From: Pseudaminobacter soli (ex Li et al. 2025)
GTDB taxonomy: Bacteria; Pseudomonadota; Alphaproteobacteria; Rhizobiales; Rhizobiaceae
Reading direction: 5' to 3'
Length of the DNA: 64,000 nt
Assembly: GCF_003012705.1 (NCBI RefSeq)
Contig: NZ_PXYL01000020.1
Span: 1 to 64,000 of the forward strand
Position 1 is the first letter of the stretch, and each line of letters starts with the position of its first letter. Made by a program: the position numbers and the translations under genes. Below are positions 44,593-53,655 of the stretch, piece after piece. A model generated the notes under the pieces. The model had not been told where the DNA came from and searched no databases. It saw only the letters and a program-made list of their open reading frames with translations.

Positions 44593-45207
44593 CTCCGTTC
44601 AAGGGACCAGTTCGACCGCGCTGCCGATTGCGAGACCCAGTTCGCGATCCGCCGCCCTTGATTTAAGGCATCCGACCGGCCTCTCGCCTCGGGCATTGAT
44701 GCCGTTCTCTCCTCGTGACGGCGGCTCCCTCGCGCTCAGTCCGTCTCGTCTCCAACAATGTCACAGCCGCCAAAATGGAATGAAAGATAATAACAGAAAC
44801 GCCTGGCAGATAGCCAAACCACAGTCAGCAAGCGACCCGTCGTCGGGAAGGTGCCAAGTCTAGCTTACGATCATCCGCCTAGAATGGCCTGTCTAAAGGC
44901 GGTTGATGGCAGACGGAATCCGGTGAACCATTTATCGAATGGGGCGTAGATGCTAGCCAAATTCAATTTTCGAAAAGCTAGACGTTCGATAAGTCATTCC
45001 GAATAGTGTCTATATTTAACAGTTAAACATTGGATTTTGTAAAGTAATATTTTATTTCATAAAATAACACTTATGTATCTATTTTCATCTTAGACAACGG
45101 AGTTTGAATAATTACTTAAAGGAAAATTAATTATTCATTTTCAAGCCGCTTGATGGGGAAATGAAAAGCTGCTTATTGCGACCTCATCTTTGTGGCAAAG
45201 GACTCTT
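44593..45207. other. Intergenic region with AT-rich regulatory segment
   Basis: 44593-44890 is ordinary composition with no credible ORF. 44900-45190 is sharply AT-rich and holds two perfect dyads: TTTAAC-A-GTTAAA at 45015-45027 and TATTTTAT-TTC-ATAAAATA at 45048-45066. It is presumably the promoter and operator region of the outer-membrane barrel gene at 45208. Confidence 0.6.
45015..45066 (+). promoter_or_regulatory. Two palindromes upstream of the barrel gene
   Basis: TTTAAC-A-GTTAAA (45015-45027) and TATTTTAT-N3-ATAAAATA (45048-45066), the latter with 8-bp perfect arms, lie 140-195 bp upstream of the start. Symmetric AT-rich sites of this type are typical operators; the regulator is unknown. 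Both differ from the palindrome of the exopolysaccharide genes. Confidence 0.45.
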
Positions 45208-45771
45208 ATGAGCGCGCGGATTCTCGGTATTTTCATTTTCTTGCTATCGAGTAGCGCTAGCCAGGCGGCTGACTTAGCCATGCGAGCGGCGGTCGACTGG
45301 AGTGCTCCTTATTTTGGCATTTCGGGTGGCTATGGCTGGCTTGGGGATGTCGACCGCTCGTTTGCGCCACCGCTCCGTTCATCGGGAGATGACGTCGTCT
45401 TCGGCGCGCATGCCGGCTATCTCCACCAATTCGATGCCTTCGTTCTGGGAGGCGAAGTCGAATACATGCGGCTCGGTATCAATTTTGAAGGTTTTCCGAT
45501 CGACGTCGAAAACGCCGCCTCGGCGAAGGCCCGTGTCGGCTTCGCCTTCGACCGCCTGCTGCTTACCGGTCATGCCGGAGCCAGCCACATCACCACCAAC
45601 ATCGGACTGAAAGATTGGGGCTGGGTGGCAGGTGCCGGCGCCGACTATCTCCTGAGCGAAAATATCGGCGCCGGCGTGAGCTGGGATCACATGCAGTTCA
45701 ATCGCTTCGGCGGGACGCTCATTGATGGCCAGATCAATCTCGTCAAGGCGCGGGTGGATTTCAGATTTTAG
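45208..45771 (+). CDS. Omp25/31-like outer-membrane beta-barrel protein
   Basis: 187 aa from ATG 45208 (AAAGGA upstream). The signal peptide is about residues 1-22 (ILGIFIFLLSSSASQAADL). The mature part starts with WSAPYFGISGGYGWLGDVDR, has alternating amphipathic strands (VVFGAHAGYLHQFDAFVLGG, FGGTLIDGQINLVKARVDFRF) and ends in the aromatic Phe needed for outer-membrane insertion. GAGADYLLSENIGAGVSWDH is a typical Omp25/31 strand. Smaller than most Omp31 proteins. The alpha-oxoamine synthase gene follows by 60 bp. Confidence 0.85.
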   Translation: MSARILGIFIFLLSSSASQAADLAMRAAVDWSAPYFGISGGYGWLGDVDRSFAPPLRSSGDDVVFGAHAGYLHQFDAFVLGGEVEYMRLGINFEGFPIDVENAASAKARVGFAFDRLLLTGHAGASHITTNIGLKDWGWVAGAGADYLLSENIGAGVSWDHMQFNRFGGTLIDGQINLVKARVDFRF

Positions 45772-45831
45772 GGATTCGGCCAAGGCGCTCGCCCGGCGAT
45801 CCTCACACAGAACAAGAGAGACCCACCGCCA

Positions 45832-47169
45832 ATGAAAGCAATACCCAAGGCTGCACTGTCGGGCAGTCTGAAGGACTATCGCGTGTCGAAGAATAGCGGC
45901 CTCATGTCGCGTGCCGACAGCTTCTTCAGCTGGCAGGATCTTCGCCGTCAGCATGACCTTTGGCCCTATGCCCGTTCGACGTCGTCTGCGCCCCAGCCAC
46001 GATCGGAGATCAGGTCCGACGCCGGAAAAGCCAGTTCAGGCGTCAATTTCGCCTCGCAGGACTATCTGAGCCTGGCCTCTCACCCAAGGATCAAGGCTGC
46101 GGCAATGGAGGCGATCGACAAATATGGCGTTCATAGTGCCGGTTCGGCCGCCCTTCTCGGCAACACCGCCTATTCGCTGCAGTTGTCGGCGGCTTTTTCG
46201 GAATTCCTCGGGGGCCGTGAGGTCGTGCTTTATCCGACGGGCTGGGCCGCGGGATATGGCGCCATCCAGGGCTTTGTCCGTTCGGATGACCACGTCGTGA
46301 TGGACATATTGGCGCATTCCTGCCTCCAGGCGGGAGCAGCGGCCGCAACACAAAAAGTGCATTACTTCCGGCATCTCGACGTCGAAGCGGCGGCCCGCAG
46401 GCTGGCGAACATTCGCTCGGCGGACACGAAGAACGACATTCTCGTCGTGACGGAAAGCGTTTTTTCAATGCACTCCGACACCCCTGATCTCAGGGCGCTT
46501 CGAAGTGTCTGTGACACCTATGGGGCCAGTCTGCTGGTCGACTGCGCTCATGACTTCGGCTGCATGGGCGAGGACGGTCTTGGCCACATTGGCCAGCAGG
46601 AAATGCTCGACGAGATCGACATCATCATCGGGAGCTTCTCAAAAACTTTCGCCTCCAATGGCGGCTTTGTGGCCGTCAAGACGCGGGCTGCCGCAGAATA
46701 TCTGCGATATTACAGCGCGCCGCACACATTCTCGAATGCTCTGTCGCCAGTCCAGGCCGCAACGGTTCTGGAGGCGCTTTCGATCATCCGGGCAGGCGAA
46801 GGGAAAGAGCTGCGGCACAAGCTGCGCGATAACGTCACTCATCTGCGCGAGTCCATGGCGCGCTCTGGCCGCGAAGTGCTGGGCGAGCCTTCCCCTATCG
46901 TGCCGGTTCGCGTCGGCGGCGAAGCCCTGGGACGGCTGGCGTCGAAATATCTTTCGATATTCGCGGGCCTTGCCAATCTGGTGGAATTTCCGGCCGTCCC
47001 ATTGGGACAATCCCGGTTTCGCTTCCAGGTCATGGCCGGCCATTCAGCCGAGGATGTCGATACCATGGTTGCCGCGTTCAATGGTGCGATGGACAGCGCC
47101 TCGGCGGAGTTGGGTCAAATACAGGCTGGGGCAGGCGCCCGAGAAACTGCGGTGTCAGAGGCTGACTAG
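45832..47169 (+). CDS. PLP-dependent alpha-oxoamine synthase-like enzyme
   Basis: 445 aa fold-type I PLP enzyme related to KBL, BioF and serine palmitoyltransferase. VNFASQDYLSLASHPRIKAA is the N-terminal signature. YPTGWAAGYGAIQGFVRSDD and LLVDCAHDFGCMGEDGLGH (cofactor Asp) precede the Schiff-base Lys in IIGSFSKTFASNGGF. It condenses an amino acid with an acyl thioester and decarboxylates. There is no acyl-carrier or acyl-CoA partner nearby. A 50-residue N-terminal extension includes FFSWQDLRRQHDLWPYARS. Confidence 0.88.
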   Translation: MKAIPKAALSGSLKDYRVSKNSGLMSRADSFFSWQDLRRQHDLWPYARSTSSAPQPRSEIRSDAGKASSGVNFASQDYLSLASHPRIKAAAMEAIDKYGVHSAGSAALLGNTAYSLQLSAAFSEFLGGREVVLYPTGWAAGYGAIQGFVRSDDHVVMDILAHSCLQAGAAAATQKVHYFRHLDVEAAARRLANIRSADTKNDILVVTESVFSMHSDTPDLRALRSVCDTYGASLLVDCAHDFGCMGEDGLGHIGQQEMLDEIDIIIGSFSKTFASNGGFVAVKTRAAAEYLRYYSAPHTFSNALSPVQAATVLEALSIIRAGEGKELRHKLRDNVTHLRESMARSGREVLGEPSPIVPVRVGGEALGRLASKYLSIFAGLANLVEFPAVPLGQSRFRFQVMAGHSAEDVDTMVAAFNGAMDSASAELGQIQAGAGARETAVSEAD

Positions 47170-47239
47170 CACCTGATATTCCGCCAGCAGCTCGCACTCT
47201 CGATGCGGCCTACGGCCACGGGCTCAACCCGCGCTCAAC

Positions 47240-47272
47240 CAGTGGCCCAAGGCAAAAGGCCGTGGGCCACTG
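47240..47272. terminator. Bidirectional hairpin between convergent genes
   Basis: CAGTGGCCCA (47240-47249) pairs perfectly with TGGGCCACTG (47263-47272) around a 13-nt loop, between the convergent alpha-oxoamine synthase and galU-like genes. Without a T-run it is a probable, not certain, terminator. Confidence 0.6.
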
Positions 47273-47281
47273 TCATCACTC

Positions 47282-48169
47282 TCAAGCCACGGCCCGCCGC
47301 GCCGACGAAAGGGCTTCCAACTCGATCCCAATGTAAGGGGCAAGGTCGGCGCGCGCGTTTGCCATATGCAGGTTGGCAGACACGAAGCCGGCTGGCGAAC
47401 CGCAATCGAAGGTCCGGCCGCAGAACTCGAAGGGTCGGATCTCCTGGGTTTCAATCAATGTGATCATGGCGTCGGTGAGTTGGATTTCGCCGCCCGCTCC
47501 CGGCGCCTGCCTCTCGAGTATGTCGAAGATTTCAGGCTGCAGGATGTACCGCCCGGAAATGAAGAGATTGCTGGGGGCAGTGCCGGGGGCAGGTTTTTCA
47601 ACAAGGCCGGTTACCACCGGGCCATCGGCCGTTGGCTTGAGCGAGACGATGCCGAACTTGTGGGTGTCTTCGGGCGCGCATCGCTCTACTGCGATCACGT
47701 TGCCGCCATGGCAACTATGGAGATTAACCATGGACTTCAGGCAAGGCCTGTCGGAGATCATGAGCATGTCGGGCAAAAGCACTGCGAAGGGCTCGTCCCC
47801 GACGATGTGCCGCGCCGTCCACACTGCGTGGCCGAGACCCCGTGCCTGTTGCTGCCGCACGAAGGAAATCGTCCCTGCACCTGGTGTGTCGTGCTCGATC
47901 CGGTCGGCCAAAGGCTGCTTCCCGGCATTGCGCAGGCAGACATCGAGTTCGAAGGCGTGGTCGAAATGGTCTTCGATCGCACCCTTCATGCGCCCGGTGA
48001 CGATGATCACATGTTCGATGCCCGAAGCGAAGGCCTCGGCGACGATGTAGTCCAGCACGGGCCGGTCGACGATCGTCAGAAGTTCCTTCGGGATGCTCTT
48101 GGTCGCCGGAAGCATGCGCGTCCCGAAACCGGCGGCGGGAATGATGGCCTTGCGAATCTTCTGGTGCAT
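47282..48169 (-). CDS. galU: UTP-glucose-1-phosphate uridylyltransferase
   Basis: 295 aa, normal GalU length. KAIIPAAGFGTRMLPATKSI then PKELLTIVDRPVLDYIVAEA is the nucleotidyltransferase signature. VRQQQARGLGHAVWTARHIV, LLPDMLMI and GLVEKPAPGTAPSNLFISGR follow. It makes UDP-glucose from UTP and glucose-1-phosphate, the donor for exopolysaccharide glucose and, via epimerase, galactose. ATG 48169 has AAGGG upstream; ATG 48190, which overlaps the upstream stop (ATGA), is an alternative. Last gene of the exopolysaccharide run. Confidence 0.93.
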   Translation of the reverse strand: MHQKIRKAIIPAAGFGTRMLPATKSIPKELLTIVDRPVLDYIVAEAFASGIEHVIIVTGRMKGAIEDHFDHAFELDVCLRNAGKQPLADRIEHDTPGAGTISFVRQQQARGLGHAVWTARHIVGDEPFAVLLPDMLMISDRPCLKSMVNLHSCHGGNVIAVERCAPEDTHKFGIVSLKPTADGPVVTGLVEKPAPGTAPSNLFISGRYILQPEIFDILERQAPGAGGEIQLTDAMITLIETQEIRPFEFCGRTFDCGSPAGFVSANLHMANARADLAPYIGIELEALSSARRAVA

Positions 48170-48186
48170 GATTGTTGCCCTTCGGT

Positions 48187-49374
48187 TCATGCGATTTTGC
48201 GGATTGAAGTGCCTTGGGTGTTGCCGGTGTCGATCATCCTGTGAGCGACTCCGTTTTCGGTGAGGAACTGGTGCATCTCGCCATAGATGAATCGCCAGTT
48301 GCGGTTATACTTATCAAATAGGGACTGGTCCAAGTATTCATCTAGCTGAAACTCTTTTTTACCAAAGACATCGAAGCTTGGAATCCGGAATGTTTCCGAA
48401 AATTCGGCGGTTCTACTGTCGTATGTGAAATAGACGGAGGGAACCCCGTTGGCGAGCGCCATCAGGTTGCCGTGCAGGCGATAGCCTAGGACAAGGTCCA
48501 ACGAGCGCACGAGTTCTTCGTAGTCGGCAACGACATCGGAATAGAACAGTCGTTCGCAATAGAGCCGCACCATTTCCTCGTCGAGATACCAGGAGGCGGC
48601 CCATGGGTGCGCCCTCAAAGCATCCATTGCATCATCCCGCTGCGCCTCCGTTCCCAGGACAAGCTTCTTTTCCTCGACTTCCCCTTGTGCCATCAGCACC
48701 GCATCAAAGCGGCGGGCCATGGTTTTCACCAGGTCGCGGTGGAAGGTCAGGTACCGTTTTATGTCCTTGGCGTAGTCGGGAGAGACTTCGCGGCGGATGG
48801 TGATGCCGACCTTCCGGACGCTATCCAGCGGAGGGAGCTTGATGCGCAATTCGGGGTCATTGCGGCGAAAGGCCGTTGGGCAACCGATGATGCGGGTGTT
48901 GTGAACACCGATGTCCTCTAGCACCTGAGCCGTGTAGGCGCCGCGCACCCCAATGGACGTGGTTGAGTCGGCCATGAGACGGAGCAGTTCCTGCGTCTGG
49001 TCCGAGAGTTGGATCTTGCCCATCGCCGGAGCCTGGGCGCCTATACCAAAGCCGATGATGGGCAGGCCAAGCCGCTTCAAGATCGGAACGGCCTGCTCCC
49101 AGTTCATCGAGTTGTGGATGTAGTTGGACCCACGCAAGAAAACATAGTCATATTCGTCGCGTAATCTATCAACGAGGTCGGGTTTGAACTCCGAGATCTC
49201 AAGTACGCCGAGCTTGTCGTAGCTCAGAAGCTTCAGCGAAGAATCGAAGACAAATGCATCTCCGATATTGTGATAGCTGTTGATGCTCCTTTGAATGTCG
49301 TGGTGCTGGTACCAGCGGACATTGTCGCGCCGGTATACCTCGCCCGAGGGTATCATCACGAGTACGCGTGCCAT
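48187..49374 (-). CDS. Polysaccharide pyruvyl transferase family protein
   Basis: 395 aa from ATG 49374. INSYHNIGDAFVFDSSLKLL near the N-terminus and DYVFLRGSNYIHNSMNWEQA precede LGLPIIGFGIGAQAPAMGKI and SIGVRGAYTAQVLEDIGVHN. LVRSLDLVLGYRLHGNLMAL is the conserved R-x-H-x-N segment near the end. The family adds ketal-linked pyruvate to sugars, and EPS II of S. meliloti is pyruvylated, so the chemistry fits the locus. It sits between a GT4 gene and galU. Confidence 0.87.
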   Translation of the reverse strand: MARVLVMIPSGEVYRRDNVRWYQHHDIQRSINSYHNIGDAFVFDSSLKLLSYDKLGVLEISEFKPDLVDRLRDEYDYVFLRGSNYIHNSMNWEQAVPILKRLGLPIIGFGIGAQAPAMGKIQLSDQTQELLRLMADSTTSIGVRGAYTAQVLEDIGVHNTRIIGCPTAFRRNDPELRIKLPPLDSVRKVGITIRREVSPDYAKDIKRYLTFHRDLVKTMARRFDAVLMAQGEVEEKKLVLGTEAQRDDAMDALRAHPWAASWYLDEEMVRLYCERLFYSDVVADYEELVRSLDLVLGYRLHGNLMALANGVPSVYFTYDSRTAEFSETFRIPSFDVFGKKEFQLDEYLDQSLFDKYNRNWRFIYGEMHQFLTENGVAHRMIDTGNTQGTSIRKIA

Positions 49375-49381
49375 AAGCTGT

Positions 49382-50701
49382 CTAACCCGCTTTTGGAAGA
49401 AGGGTGGTTCGGTTGGCAGCCGCGTCGCCATAATTCTGACGCAGCAACCGGCGGTAGAGCTCGACGTGTTCGCGGGCGCAATCGATGTGGCTCGTCGGCC
49501 GCCTCATCGAGGCCTGTAGCCGGTCCCAGGCCTCGGGATCGCTCAACACCTCGGCCAGGCGATCGGCGAGATCCTGCGCGCTGCCTGCGCGGAAATGCAG
49601 TCCGTCCTTTCCGTCCCGTACCTTTTCCGCCATGCCGCCAATGTCGGAGCAGATGACGGGCCTGCGGTGGTGCAGCGCTTCCTGGATCACCAGCGGCGAG
49701 TTTTCCCACCAGGTGGACGGCATCACGACCCAATCCACAGAGCGGATCAGGCGCGGCATGTCGGCATTCTGGTAGGCGCCGTAGAAACGCACGCGGCGGC
49801 CCGCGTCGTCGATGAGCTTCTTCAGGCGCTCTTGGAAATCGGCCGGCTGGCGCTCGAGATTGCCGCCGAAGATCATCAGGCAGGCGTCGTCACCCCAGAC
49901 GTCCTGCGGCACCCGCGAGACCGCTTCGATCAGCACGTCTACACCCTTGAACGGCGTCAATTGTCCGAAATAGGCGAAGCGGTTGCGGCGGGGATTATGG
50001 GGCGGTAACTCGCGTGCGGAGGCGGATTCCCCCATTGCGATCCCGTTCTCAATGACCGACAGCTTATCCGCGTCGATCCCCCATTGCGCATAACGTTCGG
50101 CCAGAAACATGCTCGGGGAAACGAAGGCGTCGGCCAATTCGAGCATTCCTCGCACAAACCGCTCGCGCTTCAGGAAATTTGATACGGGTATTTCGGGAAA
50201 ACACCCGTGGCAGGCGATGGGGGACGCCTCCCTGCAGAGCTGGCCCGTCGACCGCTTAACCATCTGGCCATGGTTCTGGCAAATCGACAGGTATTCGTGG
50301 AACGTGAGAAGGACGACCGATCGCGGCAGGGCCTCGCGCACCGCATAGAGCGCTTCCATCCCCAGGCCCAGCACATGATGAAAGTGGATGACATGGGGCC
50401 GTGCGTCGCGAACGAAGCGCACGAGGTCGTGCTGGAGAGCCTCGGTATCGCGGTTGGAGAGGAAGAAGTGGTTGTAGTCATCGGCGTGAAACAGCAGTTC
50501 ATCCTCGGTTGGCCAAAGACTCATCAGTGCCGAAGCACCATGCCGAGGATAGGGTTGGCCGACGCAGGCCAGATAGACCGATTCCACATCAGGCAGTGAT
50601 TTCAGGCCCCGGTGCAAGTTGTGGGAAGCGATTTCGGCACCGCCAAGCGCGAGCGCTGGGTGCCCATGCGAGACGACGAGGACCCGAAGCTGCTCGGTCA
50701 T
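49382..50701 (-). CDS. GT4-family glycosyltransferase (WgeG/ExpE7-like position)
   Basis: 439 aa GT-B enzyme. The N-terminal VVSHGHPALALGGAEIASHN has the GGAE sugar-acceptor loop. A four-cysteine stretch, SICQNHGQMVK to GQLCREASPIACHGCF, is shared with the GT4 encoded at 53656. The C-terminal donor site has NRFAYFGQLTPFKGVDVLIE and PSTWWENSPLVIQEALHHRR, with the E-x7-E motif. It transfers a hexose during repeat-unit assembly; the specific sugar is unknown. It overlaps the gene upstream by 4 bp. Confidence 0.9.
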   Translation of the reverse strand: MTEQLRVLVVSHGHPALALGGAEIASHNLHRGLKSLPDVESVYLACVGQPYPRHGASALMSLWPTEDELLFHADDYNHFFLSNRDTEALQHDLVRFVRDARPHVIHFHHVLGLGMEALYAVREALPRSVVLLTFHEYLSICQNHGQMVKRSTGQLCREASPIACHGCFPEIPVSNFLKRERFVRGMLELADAFVSPSMFLAERYAQWGIDADKLSVIENGIAMGESASARELPPHNPRRNRFAYFGQLTPFKGVDVLIEAVSRVPQDVWGDDACLMIFGGNLERQPADFQERLKKLIDDAGRRVRFYGAYQNADMPRLIRSVDWVVMPSTWWENSPLVIQEALHHRRPVICSDIGGMAEKVRDGKDGLHFRAGSAQDLADRLAEVLSDPEAWDRLQASMRRPTSHIDCAREHVELYRRLLRQNYGDAAANRTTLLPKAG

Positions 50702-52908
50702 GTGCGCGGCCCCTCCTTTGGGTTTTCTTTGCCGGCAAACTCGGCCGAGCCGCGGGCATCGAGAATCTTGCGATCGATACTCTCAATGAGAGCGCCCATA
50801 GCCGATGTGCCTGTGATCGAGGTCCCGTCAGGACCAAGCATCTGCACGGATGGCAGCCAGTAGGAGGCGACGCCGTCGCGGCCGAGGCGAAGGCCGAGGT
50901 CCAATCCCTTTTCCCGAGAGCCGAGATATCCCCCTGCGAAGCCACCGGCCTTAACGAGGGCGTCGCGTGGCATCACGCAGCATTCGAGCGATGCGGCGGA
51001 AACAGGCGTCAGTTCGAACCCGGTCACCGCGCTGATGGGATAGCCTTCGTAGCGACGCGTTGGCCAGCTCCCCGCCCAGCGGACAGAATAGTCCTCATAG
51101 GCGAGGGTAGGGGAAACGATGCAATCCTTGAGCGCTGCCTGAGTGGCGACAAGCTTGCCATACCAGCCGGCCGTGTGCGGCACCAACGATCCCGAAAGCA
51201 AAACTACCGTGTCCGACGAGAGCGCCCGTGCCCCGGCCTCGAGAAGGTCACAGGCATCGCCCGCCTTTCCGGCCGAGACCAGCCTGAGCGAGAGCCCGTA
51301 GAACGCGGCGAGCTTCCCCATGCGGGCCGCCTCCCGATGAAAGCGCTCCGAGGGCACGACAAGGGCAATCGGAGCGCGCTTCGTTTCGGGGTCGATAGCC
51401 AGCAAGGCAAGAAGGGGGACGATGCCGTCCTCGTCGTCTTCCCCGACGCTGATGACGATCGGCGGGCCGGCAGTCGCCTCGAACGGACCCGGATCGACAA
51501 CGGCCTCGACCGTTGGCGACGCCCTTTCCGAGGTGCAGAGAAGTGGGACAATCTGGCGGTCTATGATCTCCTGCAGTGCCCAATCGGAGGGGTCAATGGC
51601 TTGCATCTGGCGCATCGCCGCGAGGCGGGCCGAGGTGCGCAAGGGCGAGAGCGGCAGGAAGGCGCGGCGGGTGTCGCGCAATGTGAGTTCCAGGTAGAGG
51701 GCCGAAGAAGGATCGCCATCCGGTAGCCGCGCATGGGCGACGAAGCCATGCCTGTAGCCGCCAAGGTCGAATGCGCGCGAGAAGGCGGGGTGGTCCAAGA
51801 AGGCATCGGTCACATCGGTCCGTTCGAGCCGGCTCCAGCTGTCGTCGAGCCGTGCCTCGCCGTGGCGACGCCGCAACTTCACGCTTTGGACGTGATCGTC
51901 GGGGTCAAGCAGCCAGCCGGAAACAAGAAAGCATGCGCCATCGACCTGGAATATGCTGTCTACGCCCATGCGGACCGAAAGGGGCAGGGTCGACACCGTC
52001 TCGGTGCCGTCAAAGCTGTTGGCCGCCGTGCGCAGACGCAGCAGAGCTTGCGGGGTGCTGTTTACCCGCGGCAGCACCGAGCGGACGTGGCCAGGCGTTT
52101 CCAGCGGTCCGGCAATCACCTTGCGCTCGTGGACGGCCACATGGCGCCAGCCGTGGCGGCCGCGCCAGACGATGCCCTCGATGCTGCCGGGACTGATCGG
52201 CCCGTCCGGGTCGAGAAGTCCGGCGAAGGCCGAGGCTCCCTGGGGAATGTCCTGCCGTGCGTAGACGGCAATTGCGGTATCAGCGACGGAAGGCATGTCG
52301 CCGTCGGTCACCGCCCGGGCCATGCCAGGCATGACGTCGTGGGCCCAGCCTTGCAGGAAGATCTCTCCGTCCTGGCCGTCGCCAAGCAACTCGATGAAGC
52401 CGTTACTCCCATGAGCAGCCTTGACCAGGGCGACGATGGCCGAAAGCCTGTGAGGGTCGGACGGCGCAGCGATGAGCAAATCCGCCAGGGCGTCGATGGT
52501 AGCGGCCAGCTGGCTGCCGCAAAGCTCGGCCAGCAGCGCGGCTGCTTCGTTCACCGAGACCGTTCGGGGTGTGAAGACGTAGCGCTTGGGCGCACCTTCC
52601 TGCTCGAACTCCACGGTCGCGAATGCGCTCTCCGGGCTGTTCTTGAGCAGAAGTGCCGCGAAGCCGTGCGTGGCGGTCGGCAACGGCGTCCCCAATCGCC
52701 AACTGATGACGGCGGCACACGAGATCTTTGTGGGATCGTCATTGAGTTTTGTCGGTGCCGCGTTCGGCATCGGGCCGCCCGTGCCGATCACTAGTAGGGT
52801 GGAATGGCCGATCGGGCAGCCGGTGACCCTTCCGGCCCTGGGGATCCTGCCGGTACGTCGCGGCGTGGCGGTCAGGGACGAGGGAGGTGCATTTCCAACG
52901 GCCAGCAT
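50698..52908 (-). CDS. Large two-part protein with a GT-A-like domain lacking acidic motifs
   Basis: 736 aa from ATG 52908, 2 bp after the upstream stop and with AGGA 7 nt upstream. The first about 430 residues resemble the N-terminal region of the GT2 protein encoded at 55751. The C-terminal part follows the GT-A order (IVISVGEDDEDGIVPLLALL, VVLLSGSLVPHTAGWYGKLV), but where GT2 enzymes have a D-x-D (NSD in the paralogue) it has SGS near residue 573. The later ED-rich catalytic segment is GSREKGLDLGLRL. It may be a degenerate, possibly inactive, partner subunit. In the locus it takes the place of wgeF. Confidence 0.75.
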   Translation of the reverse strand: MLAVGNAPPSSLTATPRRTGRIPRAGRVTGCPIGHSTLLVIGTGGPMPNAAPTKLNDDPTKISCAAVISWRLGTPLPTATHGFAALLLKNSPESAFATVEFEQEGAPKRYVFTPRTVSVNEAAALLAELCGSQLAATIDALADLLIAAPSDPHRLSAIVALVKAAHGSNGFIELLGDGQDGEIFLQGWAHDVMPGMARAVTDGDMPSVADTAIAVYARQDIPQGASAFAGLLDPDGPISPGSIEGIVWRGRHGWRHVAVHERKVIAGPLETPGHVRSVLPRVNSTPQALLRLRTAANSFDGTETVSTLPLSVRMGVDSIFQVDGACFLVSGWLLDPDDHVQSVKLRRRHGEARLDDSWSRLERTDVTDAFLDHPAFSRAFDLGGYRHGFVAHARLPDGDPSSALYLELTLRDTRRAFLPLSPLRTSARLAAMRQMQAIDPSDWALQEIIDRQIVPLLCTSERASPTVEAVVDPGPFEATAGPPIVISVGEDDEDGIVPLLALLAIDPETKRAPIALVVPSERFHREAARMGKLAAFYGLSLRLVSAGKAGDACDLLEAGARALSSDTVVLLSGSLVPHTAGWYGKLVATQAALKDCIVSPTLAYEDYSVRWAGSWPTRRYEGYPISAVTGFELTPVSAASLECCVMPRDALVKAGGFAGGYLGSREKGLDLGLRLGRDGVASYWLPSVQMLGPDGTSITGTSAMGALIESIDRKILDARGSAEFAGKENPKEGPRT

Positions 52909-52909
52909 G

Positions 52910-53644
52910 TCAGATCCTGGCAAAGAGCGTCATGGCAGCACCCGCCGCAAAACCCACCAGGACGAAAAGCAACAGCAACAACGGCTTCAAATCGCCGTTG
53001 GAGCGCTTCTGCAGTCCGCTCAAGGTCTTTTCCATCCCCGCAACCACGCCGTCGAGCCGCATTAGATGGACGTCGAGATCGCTTAGCCGCTGCGTGATTT
53101 CGATGCGGAGGCTGGCAACGTCGGTACTGATGTCGATGAGGCCAACCGTCTCGGCCTCGCCGGTGTCGTCGATCTGCTGCGTGCGCATGACGGAGCGCTG
53201 AGAGATCTGCAGCTGCCGCTGGGCTGCCATCAGAACATCCAGCCTGTCGAGGACCTTGGCGAGCGGCGCGGCGATCAAGGCTTCAGCGGCCTGCTCATTG
53301 GGGAGGGGGACGCGTAGCGCCTGCTCATTGTCCGGCCCGTTCACCGCCATCACGACGAGATCGGAAGCGCGCGAGGCCGCTGGTTCTGGCAGCGCGATCT
53401 CGAAGGCGTGCTTGCCATCGCCGATGCCGTTGCGCCGCAGATCGGGACGATCGCGGTCGGCAGTCGCCTCGGCTATCGTCTTGCCGTCCAAGATTACACG
53501 GATCGCCACCCGCCTTTGCGGCTCTGCGGGGTCGAAGGCCCAGCCGAAGACGCGGCCCTGGTCAATGGCATCAACGCGGCCATTTACCGGCTTGGCGTTG
53601 TTCTGATCGGCCATTGCGCTTGGTTTCTCCGCACCAACAGGCAT
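52910..53644 (-). CDS. Membrane-anchored protein with an N-terminal beta domain (WgeE-like position)
   Basis: 244 aa from ATG 53644, with GAGGA 8 nt upstream. Residues about 20-100 form a small domain (GRVDAIDQGRVFGWAFDPAE, then DGKTIAEATADRDRPDLRRN, GIGDGKHAFEIALPEP) of a type often attached to bacterial glycan enzymes. A helical/coiled-coil stretch follows to about 210 (LRIEITQRLSDLDVHLMRLD). A single C-terminal TM segment (LLLLLFVLVGFAAGAAMTLF) ends the protein. It probably tethers or organises the glycosyltransferases at the inner membrane; inference. Confidence 0.7.
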   Translation of the reverse strand: MPVGAEKPSAMADQNNAKPVNGRVDAIDQGRVFGWAFDPAEPQRRVAIRVILDGKTIAEATADRDRPDLRRNGIGDGKHAFEIALPEPAASRASDLVVMAVNGPDNEQALRVPLPNEQAAEALIAAPLAKVLDRLDVLMAAQRQLQISQRSVMRTQQIDDTGEAETVGLIDISTDVASLRIEITQRLSDLDVHLMRLDGVVAGMEKTLSGLQKRSNGDLKPLLLLLFVLVGFAAGAAMTLFARI

Positions 53645-53655
53645 TCAGCTGTTCC

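Noticed and set aside
51733-52794. 353-codon plus-strand frame
   Set aside because: Antisense to the large EPS-locus protein and without motifs.
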